Source: Flavobacterium sp. (GTDB taxonomy: Bacteria; Bacteroidota; Bacteroidia; Flavobacteriales; Flavobacteriaceae). Taken from it: a stretch of DNA of 64,000 bases. The stretch spans positions 1 to 64,000 of the forward strand of contig JACMLU010000012.1 of the NCBI GenBank assembly GCA_014379405.1, written 5' to 3'. Position 1 is the first letter of the stretch. The number at the start of each line of letters is the position of its first letter. Made by a program: the position numbers and the translations under genes. This document shows, in pieces, positions 42,248 through 51,514 of the stretch. The notes beneath the pieces are model-generated. The model had not been told where the DNA came from, did not search any database, and saw nothing but the letters and a program-made list of their open reading frames with translations.

Positions 42248-44488
42248 TTAAATCCCTAGGTTGGTGAAAATTTGTTGATAATTAGGATTATTGGGGTCTA
42301 ATTGTTTCAACTTCGAGGCTGTTTGCTGGGCTTTAACCCTATTATTAGATTGAATATATACAAAAGTAAGCGCATAATAGAGTTCAGGATTAGATGGATT
42401 AAGCATTATTCCTTTCAACAAAACGGTTTCAGCATCTTTGATTTTTTTGTTTTGATTCAACAACAATCCATAATTATAGTAAACTCTAGGGTTTACCGAT
42501 TTTAATTCCACTGCTTTGGCAAATGATTTTTCAGCTGCTGGAATATTATTCATTTCATTATGTAACAAGGCCATATTATAAAAAATCCGCTCATTTTTCG
42601 AGTCGTTTTTAACAGCCAATTCTAAAGTCTTCAATGCTTGTACGTTCTTTCCTTGCGAATTATAAGCAGCAGATAAATTAAGGAGGGCGTAATTCATATT
42701 GCTGTCTTTTTTTAGCCCACGCAAATAAAATTTTTCGGCCTTGTCATAATCTTGTAATTTCATATAATAATCGGCCAACATCACGTTTCCTGTCGAGAAA
42801 TCGGTTTGGTAAATTAGTGATTTTTCCAGTTCAGCTTTGGCTAATGAAAATGCTTTTGAATATTGACTTGACAGTTGTTCTACGGGAATCGTAATGTATA
42901 AATCGGCGGCGGCAATGCGCACTGCCCTCACTTTATCCGAAAGCAAAGGACCGACAGCATCACGCCAATTATCTACAGGAAATGAAGCTAAACTTCTCAA
43001 GGCACGATACCGGATTTGCGCTTCCTTACTTGCAAGCCTTTTCAAAATTGTATTCAAACTGGTTTGTGTCGGAATATCAGCAAGATAAAAAGTGGCGGTG
43101 GCCTTGATGATTTTTGGAACAAATTTGTTATCAATAATATTTGTCAAATGTTTTTCACTGTTTGCGTCTAGCCTACTACCCGGAATTAAATCTTCGGAAA
43201 AATGATATTTCCTTTTCGAACCGTACCACTTAATTACAGCATCGGCCAAAACTTTTTCCGATTTGTCTTTATGACAATTGCTGCAAGCATTTGGCGTACC
43301 ATACTTTACGGACAAATCAGGTCGTGGCACTCTAAAACTGTGATCGTGACGCAAGTCATTACCCATATATACTTTACCAGGCATATGACAACTTATACAT
43401 TGAGCTGATGGACTTCCTTTGGGATGAAAGGTATGTTTAGGCGTATCGTATTGGGTAGTAACATGACATTGTGTGCATGTTAAATTACCAATTCGTTTTA
43501 ATTTTGTACTATGTGGGTTATGACAAGAGCTGCAGGTTACGCCTTTGTGAAACATTTTACTTTGCAAAAAGGAAGTATAAATATAATCTTCGTCATCTAC
43601 TTGTCCATCAGCGTGATAAAATTCAGTATCGGGTATTTGAGGAATATAATTATCCATAATCTCTTTACTATCGATATGAGAATCATCCAATTCAGACATT
43701 CGAGCGTGACAAGGCGCACAAGTATTCAGTTCTTCTTTTTGTCCCGAATTTTTAGCTAATTTCAAGAAGCTTCCAGCTACTTTTTCTCCAGATTTATAAT
43801 CGTCACTGTTTATGAAATCTACGTGTTGCTTACCGGCTCCGTGACAACTTTCACAGCTTACATTGATTATATTATAACTTGTTTTATAAATATCTGTCTT
43901 AACATTATAATTCTTTTTTAGATTGGTTGAATGACAAGAGGCGCACATCGTATTCCAGTTTTGAGCATTACCTGTCCAATGCAGCCAGTCGTGTGAAGGT
44001 ATTTTTTGTCCGGCATATTGGTTGAACCATTTTTTCTTGTTTACATCCCAACTTAGTCTTGGTACCTGCATACGTCCTCCCGGAAATTGAATCAAGTACT
44101 GTTGCAATGGGGTAAATCCGAAGATGTATTTTACTTCAAAATCATGATTTTTGCCATCATCACCTTCTGTGTTAATAAAAAACTGGGATCCTTTTTTATA
44201 AAAGCGGCTGGTAACCCCATCAGCTGTGAAAGTAACATTGTTAAAATCTCCTTTTACTGTTGAATCATTGGGTGGCAACATCGACATATAGTGGTGTGAT
44301 TGTTTCCATTCTTTAAATTCAGTAGTATGGCATTTTTTACAGGACTGATCTCCAACATAATGCTTGTTATTGGTCACAATTTTGGTATACTTTACCTCTT
44401 TGGAACTGCAGCTATCTACAATAAACACCCTAAAGATTACAAGAAGTACTACAAGAACCAGTACAAGTATAGTTGATTTTTTGAACAT
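42248..44488 (-). CDS. Octaheme c-type cytochrome with C-terminal TPR domain
   Basis: A 746-residue protein. An N-terminal hydrophobic segment (6-24) looks like an uncleaved anchor into the periplasm. Eight CXXCH heme sites start at residues 50, 182, 212, 257, 319, 338, 364 and 402, with the wide first spacing of cytochrome c-554-like families. A HEAT-like helical region (about 440-540) and about five TPRs (580-740, 'MNYALLNLSAAYNSQGKNVQALKTLELA') follow. Fused TPRs suggest docking to other proteins. Multiheme chains usually move electrons across the periplasm or reduce small nitrogen or sulfur compounds, but no catalytic-heme signature (such as CXXCK) is present. The partner reductase is not identified. 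Confidence 0.92.
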   Translation of the reverse strand: MFKKSTILVLVLVVLLVIFRVFIVDSCSSKEVKYTKIVTNNKHYVGDQSCKKCHTTEFKEWKQSHHYMSMLPPNDSTVKGDFNNVTFTADGVTSRFYKKGSQFFINTEGDDGKNHDFEVKYIFGFTPLQQYLIQFPGGRMQVPRLSWDVNKKKWFNQYAGQKIPSHDWLHWTGNAQNWNTMCASCHSTNLKKNYNVKTDIYKTSYNIINVSCESCHGAGKQHVDFINSDDYKSGEKVAGSFLKLAKNSGQKEELNTCAPCHARMSELDDSHIDSKEIMDNYIPQIPDTEFYHADGQVDDEDYIYTSFLQSKMFHKGVTCSSCHNPHSTKLKRIGNLTCTQCHVTTQYDTPKHTFHPKGSPSAQCISCHMPGKVYMGNDLRHDHSFRVPRPDLSVKYGTPNACSNCHKDKSEKVLADAVIKWYGSKRKYHFSEDLIPGSRLDANSEKHLTNIIDNKFVPKIIKATATFYLADIPTQTSLNTILKRLASKEAQIRYRALRSLASFPVDNWRDAVGPLLSDKVRAVRIAAADLYITIPVEQLSSQYSKAFSLAKAELEKSLIYQTDFSTGNVMLADYYMKLQDYDKAEKFYLRGLKKDSNMNYALLNLSAAYNSQGKNVQALKTLELAVKNDSKNERIFYNMALLHNEMNNIPAAEKSFAKAVELKSVNPRVYYNYGLLLNQNKKIKDAETVLLKGIMLNPSNPELYYALTFVYIQSNNRVKAQQTASKLKQLDPNNPNYQQIFTNLGI

Positions 44489-44587
44489 AGAATGCTATTT
44501 AAACAAAAGTATTTAATTTAATAAAAGTGCCAAACTTAATGGATAACTATTTAAAATACTTTGCTTTTAGGTTTATATAATTAAAAA

Positions 44588-45118
44588 TTACTTCTTTTGA
44601 ATTGCTTTAATATTACCATTATAAGAAATAGAACTCCGATTATTGCTGTTTATAGAAAGATAAGCATTTCCTTCAAAATATACGGAAAGCATTATGTTAT
44701 AGGAATCACGTTCTCCCCTGACTTCCACTTTTATTAGATAGGATTTTTTTGTTTTTTCGACGGTATAAACTGTCGGTTTTCCTTCAAATTTCATCCCATT
44801 ATCTCCACCATATCCAACTCCGCTATAGGCTCTGCCAAAGAAAGGTAAGTAACTCTTGATCAAATCAGGGTGTAATTCCATTGTATATGAAACATCTGTT
44901 ATGTTTATGGTTCTAGCTCCTTGTGGCGAAACACTTTGTGGATAAAAAACAAATTCCTTGGAAGCAACCAAAGTAGCTATCTGTTTTTGTTTTTCTAATT
45001 TAGCCTCTTCTTTTAATTGCTTCTTACTTTTCTCTTGGGCAATTGCATTTGTAAAAGAAAAACTGATAAAAGTTAGCATTATAAAACTAACCAAGCTGTA
45101 ATTGAATTTTGTTTTCAT
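44588..45118 (-). CDS. DUF4251 family exported protein
   Basis: A 176-residue protein with a signal peptide ending near FTNAIAQ, followed by a Lys/Glu-rich linker (EKSKKQLKEEAKLEKQK). The DUF4251 domain is 'FVFYPQSVSPQGARTINITDVSYTMELHPDLIKSYLPFFGRAYSG' (given as two adjoining parts of the same segment) plus a beta-rich end. The family is restricted to Bacteroidota and is uncharacterised; it is probably periplasmic or outer-membrane associated. Confidence 0.85.
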   Translation of the reverse strand: MKTKFNYSLVSFIMLTFISFSFTNAIAQEKSKKQLKEEAKLEKQKQIATLVASKEFVFYPQSVSPQGARTINITDVSYTMELHPDLIKSYLPFFGRAYSGVGYGGDNGMKFEGKPTVYTVEKTKKSYLIKVEVRGERDSYNIMLSVYFEGNAYLSINSNNRSSISYNGNIKAIQKK

Positions 45119-45256
45119 ATTGTGTAAATTTTATTTTTCAGCGGTCACATATGGTATCGCCTTTTTACTCATTGGTGTTTGCTTGCGCAAACTTCTTGTT
45201 AATGGCGATTTCATACTAGTTTTGATTTAAATAATTATTTTATAACAGTATTATTT

Positions 45257-46189
45257 CTAAAAGAAAACATATTGATAAGCCAGAGTAATCGAATCATAGT
45301 TCAAGCCAAGGTTTGACATCAATCCAGTGTGAAATTGCAATCGCAAAGACTGTGCTTTTGAAATTGGTGCCGAAAAAGTCGCACCAACTCTCCAGTCATT
45401 GATTATTTTGGTCAAAGGAACGTTATCTATTCTTGTCTCTCCCACTTTGTACCAATTCGTATTGAATCCCACCCACATTTGGTTTTTAAAATAATAACTG
45501 GCATGAGCTTGCAAGGTTACAGTTGGATTTTGTTTCAACACTTTATTGGTAAGATATTCAGTATTGTCAGTATAAAACCAAGTACCAAAATAAGCTTCTG
45601 CATAAAGATGTGTAAATCTTCTTGAAACACCAATTTCGGGTTTAAATGCCCAACGATTATTTCCAAGATTTATTATTTTATCCTCGTAATATCTACCTGT
45701 GGGAACTGAGGTTACCAAGCTTACCCCAAAAATTGCTTTTTGCTGGTACTGACGAAAATCTTTTCTGTCAAGAGCAGGAGAACCTGTCAAATTGATGCCA
45801 AAACGAATGCGCATATCTGCCATACCGGATCGGGAACCTGTAATTTCCTCACCGTTTTGAATTAATTTTCCCTGCATATCTGCAAAGGGTAATGACACTT
45901 GTACTCTTGCCAATTTTTTTGCAATGCTAAAACTACGGATATAGTTAACTCCAATATTCTGGGTGTTCAATTTAAAATCTTTAATGGGCAATGCAGGATC
46001 TGTAAGCACATTTCCTGTAATAAAACCATAACCAACAGCTAAAACGTTAATCCCTTTTGGAACATTGGCATATACTCTCGGCTCAAGATCTTGACCAAAA
46101 ACAGAAAGAAAAGGGAAGCAAATTAATATTGTTAAAATTATTTTCAACTTTGTAAATGGAAACAAAGGTTTATTCAATTGGTAAAACAT
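45257..46189 (-). CDS. MetA-pathway-type outer-membrane transporter
   Basis: A 310-residue predicted barrel with a signal peptide ending near FLSVFGQ. 'VYANVPKGINVLAVGYGFITGNVL', 'SLVTSVPTGRYYEDKIINLGNNRWAFKPEIGVS' and the terminal 'LRLQFHTGLMSNLGLNYDSITLAYQYVFF' match the phenol-MetA-degradation (FadL-related) transporter family. That family is annotated as a hydrophobic-compound channel; no aromatic pathway is nearby, so the substrate is open. Confidence 0.86.
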   Translation of the reverse strand: MFYQLNKPLFPFTKLKIILTILICFPFLSVFGQDLEPRVYANVPKGINVLAVGYGFITGNVLTDPALPIKDFKLNTQNIGVNYIRSFSIAKKLARVQVSLPFADMQGKLIQNGEEITGSRSGMADMRIRFGINLTGSPALDRKDFRQYQQKAIFGVSLVTSVPTGRYYEDKIINLGNNRWAFKPEIGVSRRFTHLYAEAYFGTWFYTDNTEYLTNKVLKQNPTVTLQAHASYYFKNQMWVGFNTNWYKVGETRIDNVPLTKIINDWRVGATFSAPISKAQSLRLQFHTGLMSNLGLNYDSITLAYQYVFF

Positions 46190-46253
46190 AAGCTCAATTT
46201 ATTAAAAGTAAAATTCACAATTTGAAACTATAAATAAACTCAATAATGAAACA

Positions 46254-46291
46254 AAAAAAGCTGCAAATCCCATTGGTGTTGCAGCTTTTTT
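46254..46291 (-). terminator. Intrinsic terminator after the 212-residue barrel gene
   Basis: A perfect 13-bp stem, AAAAAAGCTGCAA (46254-46266) / TTGCAGCTTTTTT (46279-46291), lies about 15 bp past the stop of the leftward gene and is U-rich on both strands. Confidence 0.88.
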
Positions 46292-46306
46292 CAAATTAAA
46301 TATTTT

Positions 46307-46945
46307 TTAGTGCTTGAAATCAAAAGCTAAAGCAGCTCCTAAACCAAATTGGTAAAGTGATGAATTATTTGGATAAGTAACCGTACCCCAGCCTGGATAG
46401 TAATAGGTCTCTGAACCATAACTTCCCCAAATAGTTTGGAAATAAGCCTGCAATTTTACTGAAACTACATCCGAAGCTTTTATTTTGACACCTGCTTTTA
46501 CATCCCAAGCAAATCGCGCACTAGTACTTTGGTCACCTGACGCCCAACCTACTCCAATTCCTAAACCTGCGAAAGGAACTAAGCTTGGATTACTGGTTTG
46601 AAAATAATTATTTCCTGCAATTAATATATAATTGATAGCAGAACTATCATTACCCACATTCGCCTGTGTTATTTGAAGTGGATTAGCAACAGTTGGTGCA
46701 TAGATTGGAGTTTTAGTATCCATTCTAAGGTATTTTAATTCAATAGATTTTGTATTTCTTACATAAAATTCAAGACCAGCTCCATATTGGAAAGCATCTT
46801 GAATTTCAACATAAGAGGAGTTATTATATATTTTGTCTCCAAAAGTATAACCTCCGTAAAAGTCAAGACCTATATCTCCCTGATTTTGGGCATTAGCACC
46901 TAATGCGCTAAAAAAAAATCCGGTAATAAGTAGTAATTTTTTCAT
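46307..46945 (-). CDS. Small outer-membrane beta-barrel protein
   Basis: A 212-residue protein with a signal peptide ending near ALGANAQ. 'GDIGLDFYGGYTFGDKIYN', 'AFQYGAGLEFYVRNTKSIELKYLRMDT' and 'PFAGLGIGVGWASGD' fit an 8-stranded OmpA/OmpW-like barrel. The terminal 'GLGAALAFDFKH' lacks the usual aromatic last residue but has Phe two before it. It is monocistronic with its own terminator. Confidence 0.84.
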   Translation of the reverse strand: MKKLLLITGFFFSALGANAQNQGDIGLDFYGGYTFGDKIYNNSSYVEIQDAFQYGAGLEFYVRNTKSIELKYLRMDTKTPIYAPTVANPLQITQANVGNDSSAINYILIAGNNYFQTSNPSLVPFAGLGIGVGWASGDQSTSARFAWDVKAGVKIKASDVVSVKLQAYFQTIWGSYGSETYYYPGWGTVTYPNNSSLYQFGLGAALAFDFKH

Positions 46946-47069
46946 AGTTTTTAGTTTTATTTAATATTGAGTTTTGTTTGTTTTTGGTCTATTTTTTAGA
47001 AAAAATCTAAACAAATGTATAGGATTATTTTTTATTTACCAATAATTTGTTCGTCATTTTCTGATGTTT

Positions 47070-47783
47070 CTATTCACTTGCTTTTTGCGCTGCTTTCCCT
47101 TTACCTATTGGAATTCCAACTGTTAGGTATAAAGAACGGTTGTATTGGTTGGGACTGGAATCACCTTTCATTACAGTAACTAAACCATAATAATAATTGA
47201 CGCCTATATTCATACCGTTTCCTCCCATTAGTCGATATCCCAAACCTACCGCTAAGCCAGCATCAATGACGTGAATTTTGTCTCTAATTTTATTTTTATA
47301 CTCCAAATTTTCACCACCATAATCGTTCTTGAATTCATCATAAGCTTTACTTAGTAATCCTAATTGTGTTCCAGCTTTGACATAGATATTGTTGTCAAAT
47401 TTGTATTTCATCATAATGGGCACGTTAAAATAATTTATCTTCCTGTCTACGTGACCTCCAGCAAAAGCATTGTCTAAAGCTGCGTCATCCAAGGAATATA
47501 TAGCTAGTCCATTAGCTCCCATAGAAGATTTTACGATTACTCCCGTATTGATCATCCAAGCTGGATTTTTTAATTTAAAGTCAAAATAAAAACCAAGATT
47601 AAAATCAGTCCTGTTTTTTGCTCCTTCGAGATTGGAAATGGTCGAGAAATTGGCGCCGCCCTCCAAACCAAATTCCACTTTTGGAGAATTAAGCTTATCT
47701 CCAAAAATCAAGGAAATCAACACTTGGGAATTCACTGATTGAATACTGAATAACAAAATGACAACCCATACATATTTTTTCAT
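47070..47783 (-). CDS. Outer-membrane beta-barrel (porin family) protein
   Basis: A 237-residue protein starting at the ATG complementary to 47781-47783, which gives the signal peptide MKKYVWVVILLFSIQSVNSQ; an upstream in-frame ATG overlaps the previous gene and gives a poorer signal. 'VEFGLEGGANFSTISNLEGAKNRTDFNLGFYFDFK' and 'NVPIMMKYKFDNNIYVKAGTQLGLL' are typical PorT/OmpW-like strands. It starts 13 bp after the next barrel gene ends, so the two form an operon. Confidence 0.83.
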   Translation of the reverse strand: MKKYVWVVILLFSIQSVNSQVLISLIFGDKLNSPKVEFGLEGGANFSTISNLEGAKNRTDFNLGFYFDFKLKNPAWMINTGVIVKSSMGANGLAIYSLDDAALDNAFAGGHVDRKINYFNVPIMMKYKFDNNIYVKAGTQLGLLSKAYDEFKNDYGGENLEYKNKIRDKIHVIDAGLAVGLGYRLMGGNGMNIGVNYYYGLVTVMKGDSSPNQYNRSLYLTVGIPIGKGKAAQKASE

Positions 47784-47796
47784 AATTGATATAGTA

Positions 47797-48918
47797 TTAT
47801 AATCCAAAACGGTATTGAAGACTGGTCATAAATTGTTTACGACTTCCTAAAAAACCATATTCAGCTCTGATCATAAAATGCTTGTTGTATTGGTATTGAG
47901 CTCCCAAAAGGAAATTCCACATATCTTTGGGCGCTTTTTCTAAAGAATATTGTACAGTTGAATTACTTGCTGTACTCAAAGCACCATCCAAAGTGGTCAA
48001 AAAATTCCCAGCCGTTTCGAGGGCTTGATTGGCAGTATTATATTTAGCTTGATTTACAGGATTGGCTTGTTGTGCACTGCTTAGTCCATTCCACCAATTA
48101 TCAACAGAAGTTTGTTTTTCAGCAACTTTTACAAAACCAGCATCAACTTTGGCTTGGGTATCACCTCCTGAAATGACGTCTGATAATGCTAAAGAACCTG
48201 CTGTCCCACTTTTAAGATGCACTCTGAAAGCTCCCGTCCAAAAAGTAATATTACTTTCAGGTTTATTTAATTTAATTGATTTTCCTATTCTTGGTCCAAA
48301 AACGAAACTCATAGCCGGTTTATCTAATCCACTCAAATCTGTCCAAGCCACATTCATATCAAGTGCCATCCAGCCGCCACCAATACCAATTGTAGGAGTC
48401 ATTCCCAAACCAAATGTCGTTCCATTGAAATTCGCTGTTGAGCCAAATGTATATACTTCACTCCAATTATTTTCAGCATCTGGAACCCAAAGTCCAGCAT
48501 TAATAGCGGTTGATGTATTCACTTTACCCAAAATACCATAGACATTCAGAAAAGGAAACAACCATACATCAGGCCTAATATTTACAGCATTAGCTGAAGC
48601 AGTTGCATCATTAAATCGAATAATTTGGTCTAAATTATATTGAGGCCCATTATTAAAACCAACATATAAATTATCAATAATCAAACTCGATTCTTGCCAA
48701 AAATAATTTACCGAAATACCCGCAGAATAGGGTAATTGATAGCCTTTTTGAGTAGCCTTTTCGCCCCAAATAGGCAGTGAATACGGATATTCGCTAGTTT
48801 TCAGGCTATCAATAACAGCTTCATTCTTTTTACCTACTACTTTATCAGTATAAACTTGGCTGTAAGTTTGAATACTTATAAAAACGACTATCAGTAAAAT
48901 CAATATATTGTTTTTCAT
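47797..48918 (-). CDS. Outer-membrane beta-barrel protein with a helical insert
   Basis: A 373-residue protein with a signal peptide ending near ISIQTYSQ. Strand-rich sequence throughout ('LPYSAGISVNYFWQESSLIIDNLYVGFN', 'MTPTIGIGGGWMALDMNVAWTDL') ends in 'FMTSLQYRFGL'. A non-strand, helical insert with Trp-Trp lies at about 262-325 ('SVDNWWNGLSSAQQANPVNQ') and may form a periplasmic or surface domain. It is the first gene of a two-gene barrel operon. I do not recognise the family beyond 'barrel'. Confidence 0.78.
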   Translation of the reverse strand: MKNNILILLIVVFISIQTYSQVYTDKVVGKKNEAVIDSLKTSEYPYSLPIWGEKATQKGYQLPYSAGISVNYFWQESSLIIDNLYVGFNNGPQYNLDQIIRFNDATASANAVNIRPDVWLFPFLNVYGILGKVNTSTAINAGLWVPDAENNWSEVYTFGSTANFNGTTFGLGMTPTIGIGGGWMALDMNVAWTDLSGLDKPAMSFVFGPRIGKSIKLNKPESNITFWTGAFRVHLKSGTAGSLALSDVISGGDTQAKVDAGFVKVAEKQTSVDNWWNGLSSAQQANPVNQAKYNTANQALETAGNFLTTLDGALSTASNSTVQYSLEKAPKDMWNFLLGAQYQYNKHFMIRAEYGFLGSRKQFMTSLQYRFGL

Positions 48919-49140
48919 TGGTTTAAATTTAAATTATTTATATATCACTTTTATCATATTTAAACTACTAATTAAAACAAAAATACTATTTATTAAATTT
49001 CAAATCAAAATAATTGAGAAAGAAGTTTTGAATTAAATTTTAGCATATAAAATTAATATGTTTGAAAGAATTCTTGTCTACTTTAATTACAATAAATAGT
49101 TAACAAATCTTAATATTATAATTAAGAAACATAATAAAAG

Positions 49141-49887
49141 CTATTTCGTTTTTTTAGATTTTTCCAGAAAAATATGCAAAATAACATTTATCGCATACAA
49201 GTTTTCAGTATCATAAGTCTCATCATATTGATAGGTTAAATTACCTTCAACCGCAAATCGATTTCCCCAGCTTGTTGTAACTCCACCTATTGCCCGAGTC
49301 TTTACCACTTTCGAATAACGGGAATCCCAATAAGGTTCAATATTCACATAAGGAACTATCGAATAATTACCAGATTTATATTCTTTCTCGACCATCAGAC
49401 GATAGCGAAACCGATAAGAAAAATCATTATCTTGACCAAGCCAACGTGTATCAACTCGAAACCGATGCGAAAGCAATACGTTCCCTTTTATAGGTAACCT
49501 TCGATGCAATTCTGTAAAAAACATGTCTTCAGCATATTCACTAGAATCATTACCTAAACTCCATCCTTTCATAAATCCACCGCGAACCATCCAGGCTTTC
49601 AATATTTGTTCCTTTTCTTGGTCAAGCATTCTTCTGGAAATTGGAAATTGTGAATGACCCCAAGCATAATCTATATTCAAATAGAAATTTATATCCCGAC
49701 TTTCACTCTCATTGTATTTTGTTAATGGTATAAAGGATGAGAGACGCCAAGCGGAATTCAATCTGTACCAAATATCAGTTTCTGGCCAGAACTCAAGAGA
49801 TGAATTTTGTCCCATACAAATTTGGGTTGTTCCAAAATTTAGTATTAAAAATAAATAAGTCAGCCTTAAATTGTATTTCCAAATCAT
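49141..49887 (-). CDS. DUF2490 family outer-membrane protein
   Basis: A 248-residue protein with a signal peptide ending near TQICMGQ and the DUF2490 pattern: 'LEFWPETDIWYRLNSAWRLSSFIPLTKYNESE' and 'GNVLLSHRFRVDTRWLGQDNDFSYRFRYRLMVEKEY'. This is a 12-stranded-type barrel of unknown function. A short charged tail (EKSKKTK) follows the last strand. Confidence 0.82.
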   Translation of the reverse strand: MIWKYNLRLTYLFLILNFGTTQICMGQNSSLEFWPETDIWYRLNSAWRLSSFIPLTKYNESESRDINFYLNIDYAWGHSQFPISRRMLDQEKEQILKAWMVRGGFMKGWSLGNDSSEYAEDMFFTELHRRLPIKGNVLLSHRFRVDTRWLGQDNDFSYRFRYRLMVEKEYKSGNYSIVPYVNIEPYWDSRYSKVVKTRAIGGVTTSWGNRFAVEGNLTYQYDETYDTENLYAINVILHIFLEKSKKTK

Positions 49888-50234
49888 ATTTAATATTAAT
49901 TCAATTTACTTAGAGCTATGGACATTTTATAATTTTTGATTTTTTTTCAAGTGTTATTACTCTAAAACAAATTAATAATCAAAACGACATCGTACAGATT
50001 AAGCTTAATCTTTAACCTTCGCATTTCGTTTTTTTTTGCATCCAAAATGAAAATCGAAACTTAAAAATTGAAACCAAATCGAGTACAAAACCAGAAGTAT
50101 CCACATCTTACATAAGTCGATTTTCACCACTACCAGTTACATAATCCAAACAGATCATAAGGTGATTGAATTTTTACTTAATCTCTTGATAACATACACA
50201 ACAAATAAGTATATGAACTTTTTATAATTCAGAA
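49888..50234. other. Intergenic region holding a 16-bp perfect palindrome
   Basis: 347 bp without a gene. AGATTAAGCTTAATCT at 49996-50011 is a perfect palindrome about 110 bp upstream of the DUF2490 start, so an operator for that gene is possible. The rest is AT-rich and shows no coding signal on either strand. Confidence 0.5.
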
Positions 50235-50927
50235 TTATTTACCTGCAGCATTTTTAAAACCTGAATTTTCTATAACTATTTTTAAATCTTTTTCTGGCGC
50301 ATCAAGTACTGTTTTTCCAGCATATTGAGTTCCGTCAGGTAAATCACTATAAGTAATATTAAAAACAACTTTCGCTTTGGGATCATCTACTGAAGTACTT
50401 ACATCTACCGATATTATTTTTTGTTTCGGCTTGTTAATTGAAACTGAAAGTAGATCACCTGGTTCATTATAATCAGGAAAACTAAGCTTAAACTTGGTGT
50501 TGGGTGCCAATATTTGAACGCTGGTTTTTCCGGCTCCGTAGATTTTTTGTATTTTTTCTGAAACTGGCGGCAAATAGGTTTGAATTTTAGCAATTGCTTT
50601 TTTAACATAATCAGACATTTCCTCTTTTTTGTTTTCGATAATTTTACCACGCAAACCACCCTTTTGCTTAGCTTGGGTCGAACCTCCAGTTTCTACTTTG
50701 GTAAGTTTGCCATCTACAGCATAATAACACTGTTTTTGTATCACTGATTTCTGTTCTCCTTTAAAAAAGACAGTTGTAGTCTCAATCCACTCAAATTTTT
50801 TCAAACTTGCCTTACTATCAGCAAAGTTTTTTTTGATTATGGCAACGTTTGCCTGTACATCAGCTTGAGCAGAAATTTCTTGAATTCCACCAAAAAGGAT
50901 TACTAGTAATAAAAATAGTTTTTTCAT
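50235..50927 (-). CDS. Exported protein of unknown function
   Basis: A 230-residue protein with a signal peptide (residues 1-20, ending QEISAQ). A helical part (22-130) is followed by a beta-sandwich-like part (135-225, 'KLSFPDYNEPGDLLSVSINKPKQKIISVDVSTSVDDPKAKVVFNITYSDLPDGTQYAGKTVL', a single continuous beta-rich region). The phrase 'DLPDGTQYAGKTVLDAPEKDLKI' recurs in small uncharacterised envelope proteins. No catalytic motifs are seen. It is monocistronic. Confidence 0.7.
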   Translation of the reverse strand: MKKLFLLLVILFGGIQEISAQADVQANVAIIKKNFADSKASLKKFEWIETTTVFFKGEQKSVIQKQCYYAVDGKLTKVETGGSTQAKQKGGLRGKIIENKKEEMSDYVKKAIAKIQTYLPPVSEKIQKIYGAGKTSVQILAPNTKFKLSFPDYNEPGDLLSVSINKPKQKIISVDVSTSVDDPKAKVVFNITYSDLPDGTQYAGKTVLDAPEKDLKIVIENSGFKNAAGK

Positions 50928-51142
50928 AACGTGTGTTTTTATAGGTTCAATTAATTTTTATTTATTCTGCTTAGCTAAATCAACAAAGCAGTAATTTTTT
51001 CTTTTTAATATAAAAATTATTCTATCTCCTTTAGATTGCTCTGTATTCAATTTTTCCATTGAATTTGGGCAAGCTATTATATTTACAAATTAGATTTTCC
51101 ATAGATTCCATCCCGAAGTTGATTCCCTTAATTATTTATAGC

Positions 51143-51514
51143 TTATTTTTTTGATAAATTAATAATGCACCAAACAGACATTGTCATATGAAGTAGGACA
51201 ACTGGCCAAAGTCCAAAACCTGATAATAATAAACCTAATGCAGCATAAATGAGAACTAGAGCAATAACCGTGTTGTAAAGCAACATCGCAATGACCAATC
51301 CTCTTGCGGCGGGGTTCAGACCTTCATTACGGGCAAACCAGCATGCAATTCCCAATGCAAATATTGCTGCTCCTGCAACTCGTGCAACAATCAATGTAAT
51401 AGGTGTATCAAGTGTTGAAGAAAACAGAATCTTTATTAGAAAGGAAGGAAGAACTAACAATGTAATTCCAGTTGTGGATTCAATAATTGAAGTTAAAGTG
51501 AGAATGTTTTTCAT
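51143..51514 (-). CDS. Small membrane protein, four TM segments, function unknown
   Basis: A 123-residue protein from the ATG complementary to 51512-51514; a longer frame exists but adds a non-membrane N-terminus. Four hydrophobic helices at about 8-28, 42-58, 72-92 and 98-117 are interrupted by 'WFARNEGLNPAARGLV'. It has no named family that I recognise, and adjacent genes give no clue. Confidence 0.7.
   Translation of the reverse strand: MKNILTLTSIIESTTGITLLVLPSFLIKILFSSTLDTPITLIVARVAGAAIFALGIACWFARNEGLNPAARGLVIAMLLYNTVIALVLIYAALGLLLSGFGLWPVVLLHMTMSVWCIINLSKK

Noticed and set aside
48062..48541. A 159-codon plus-strand frame
   Set aside because: It is the complement of a barrel gene with proper signal peptide and strand pattern, and its own composition is not protein-like.
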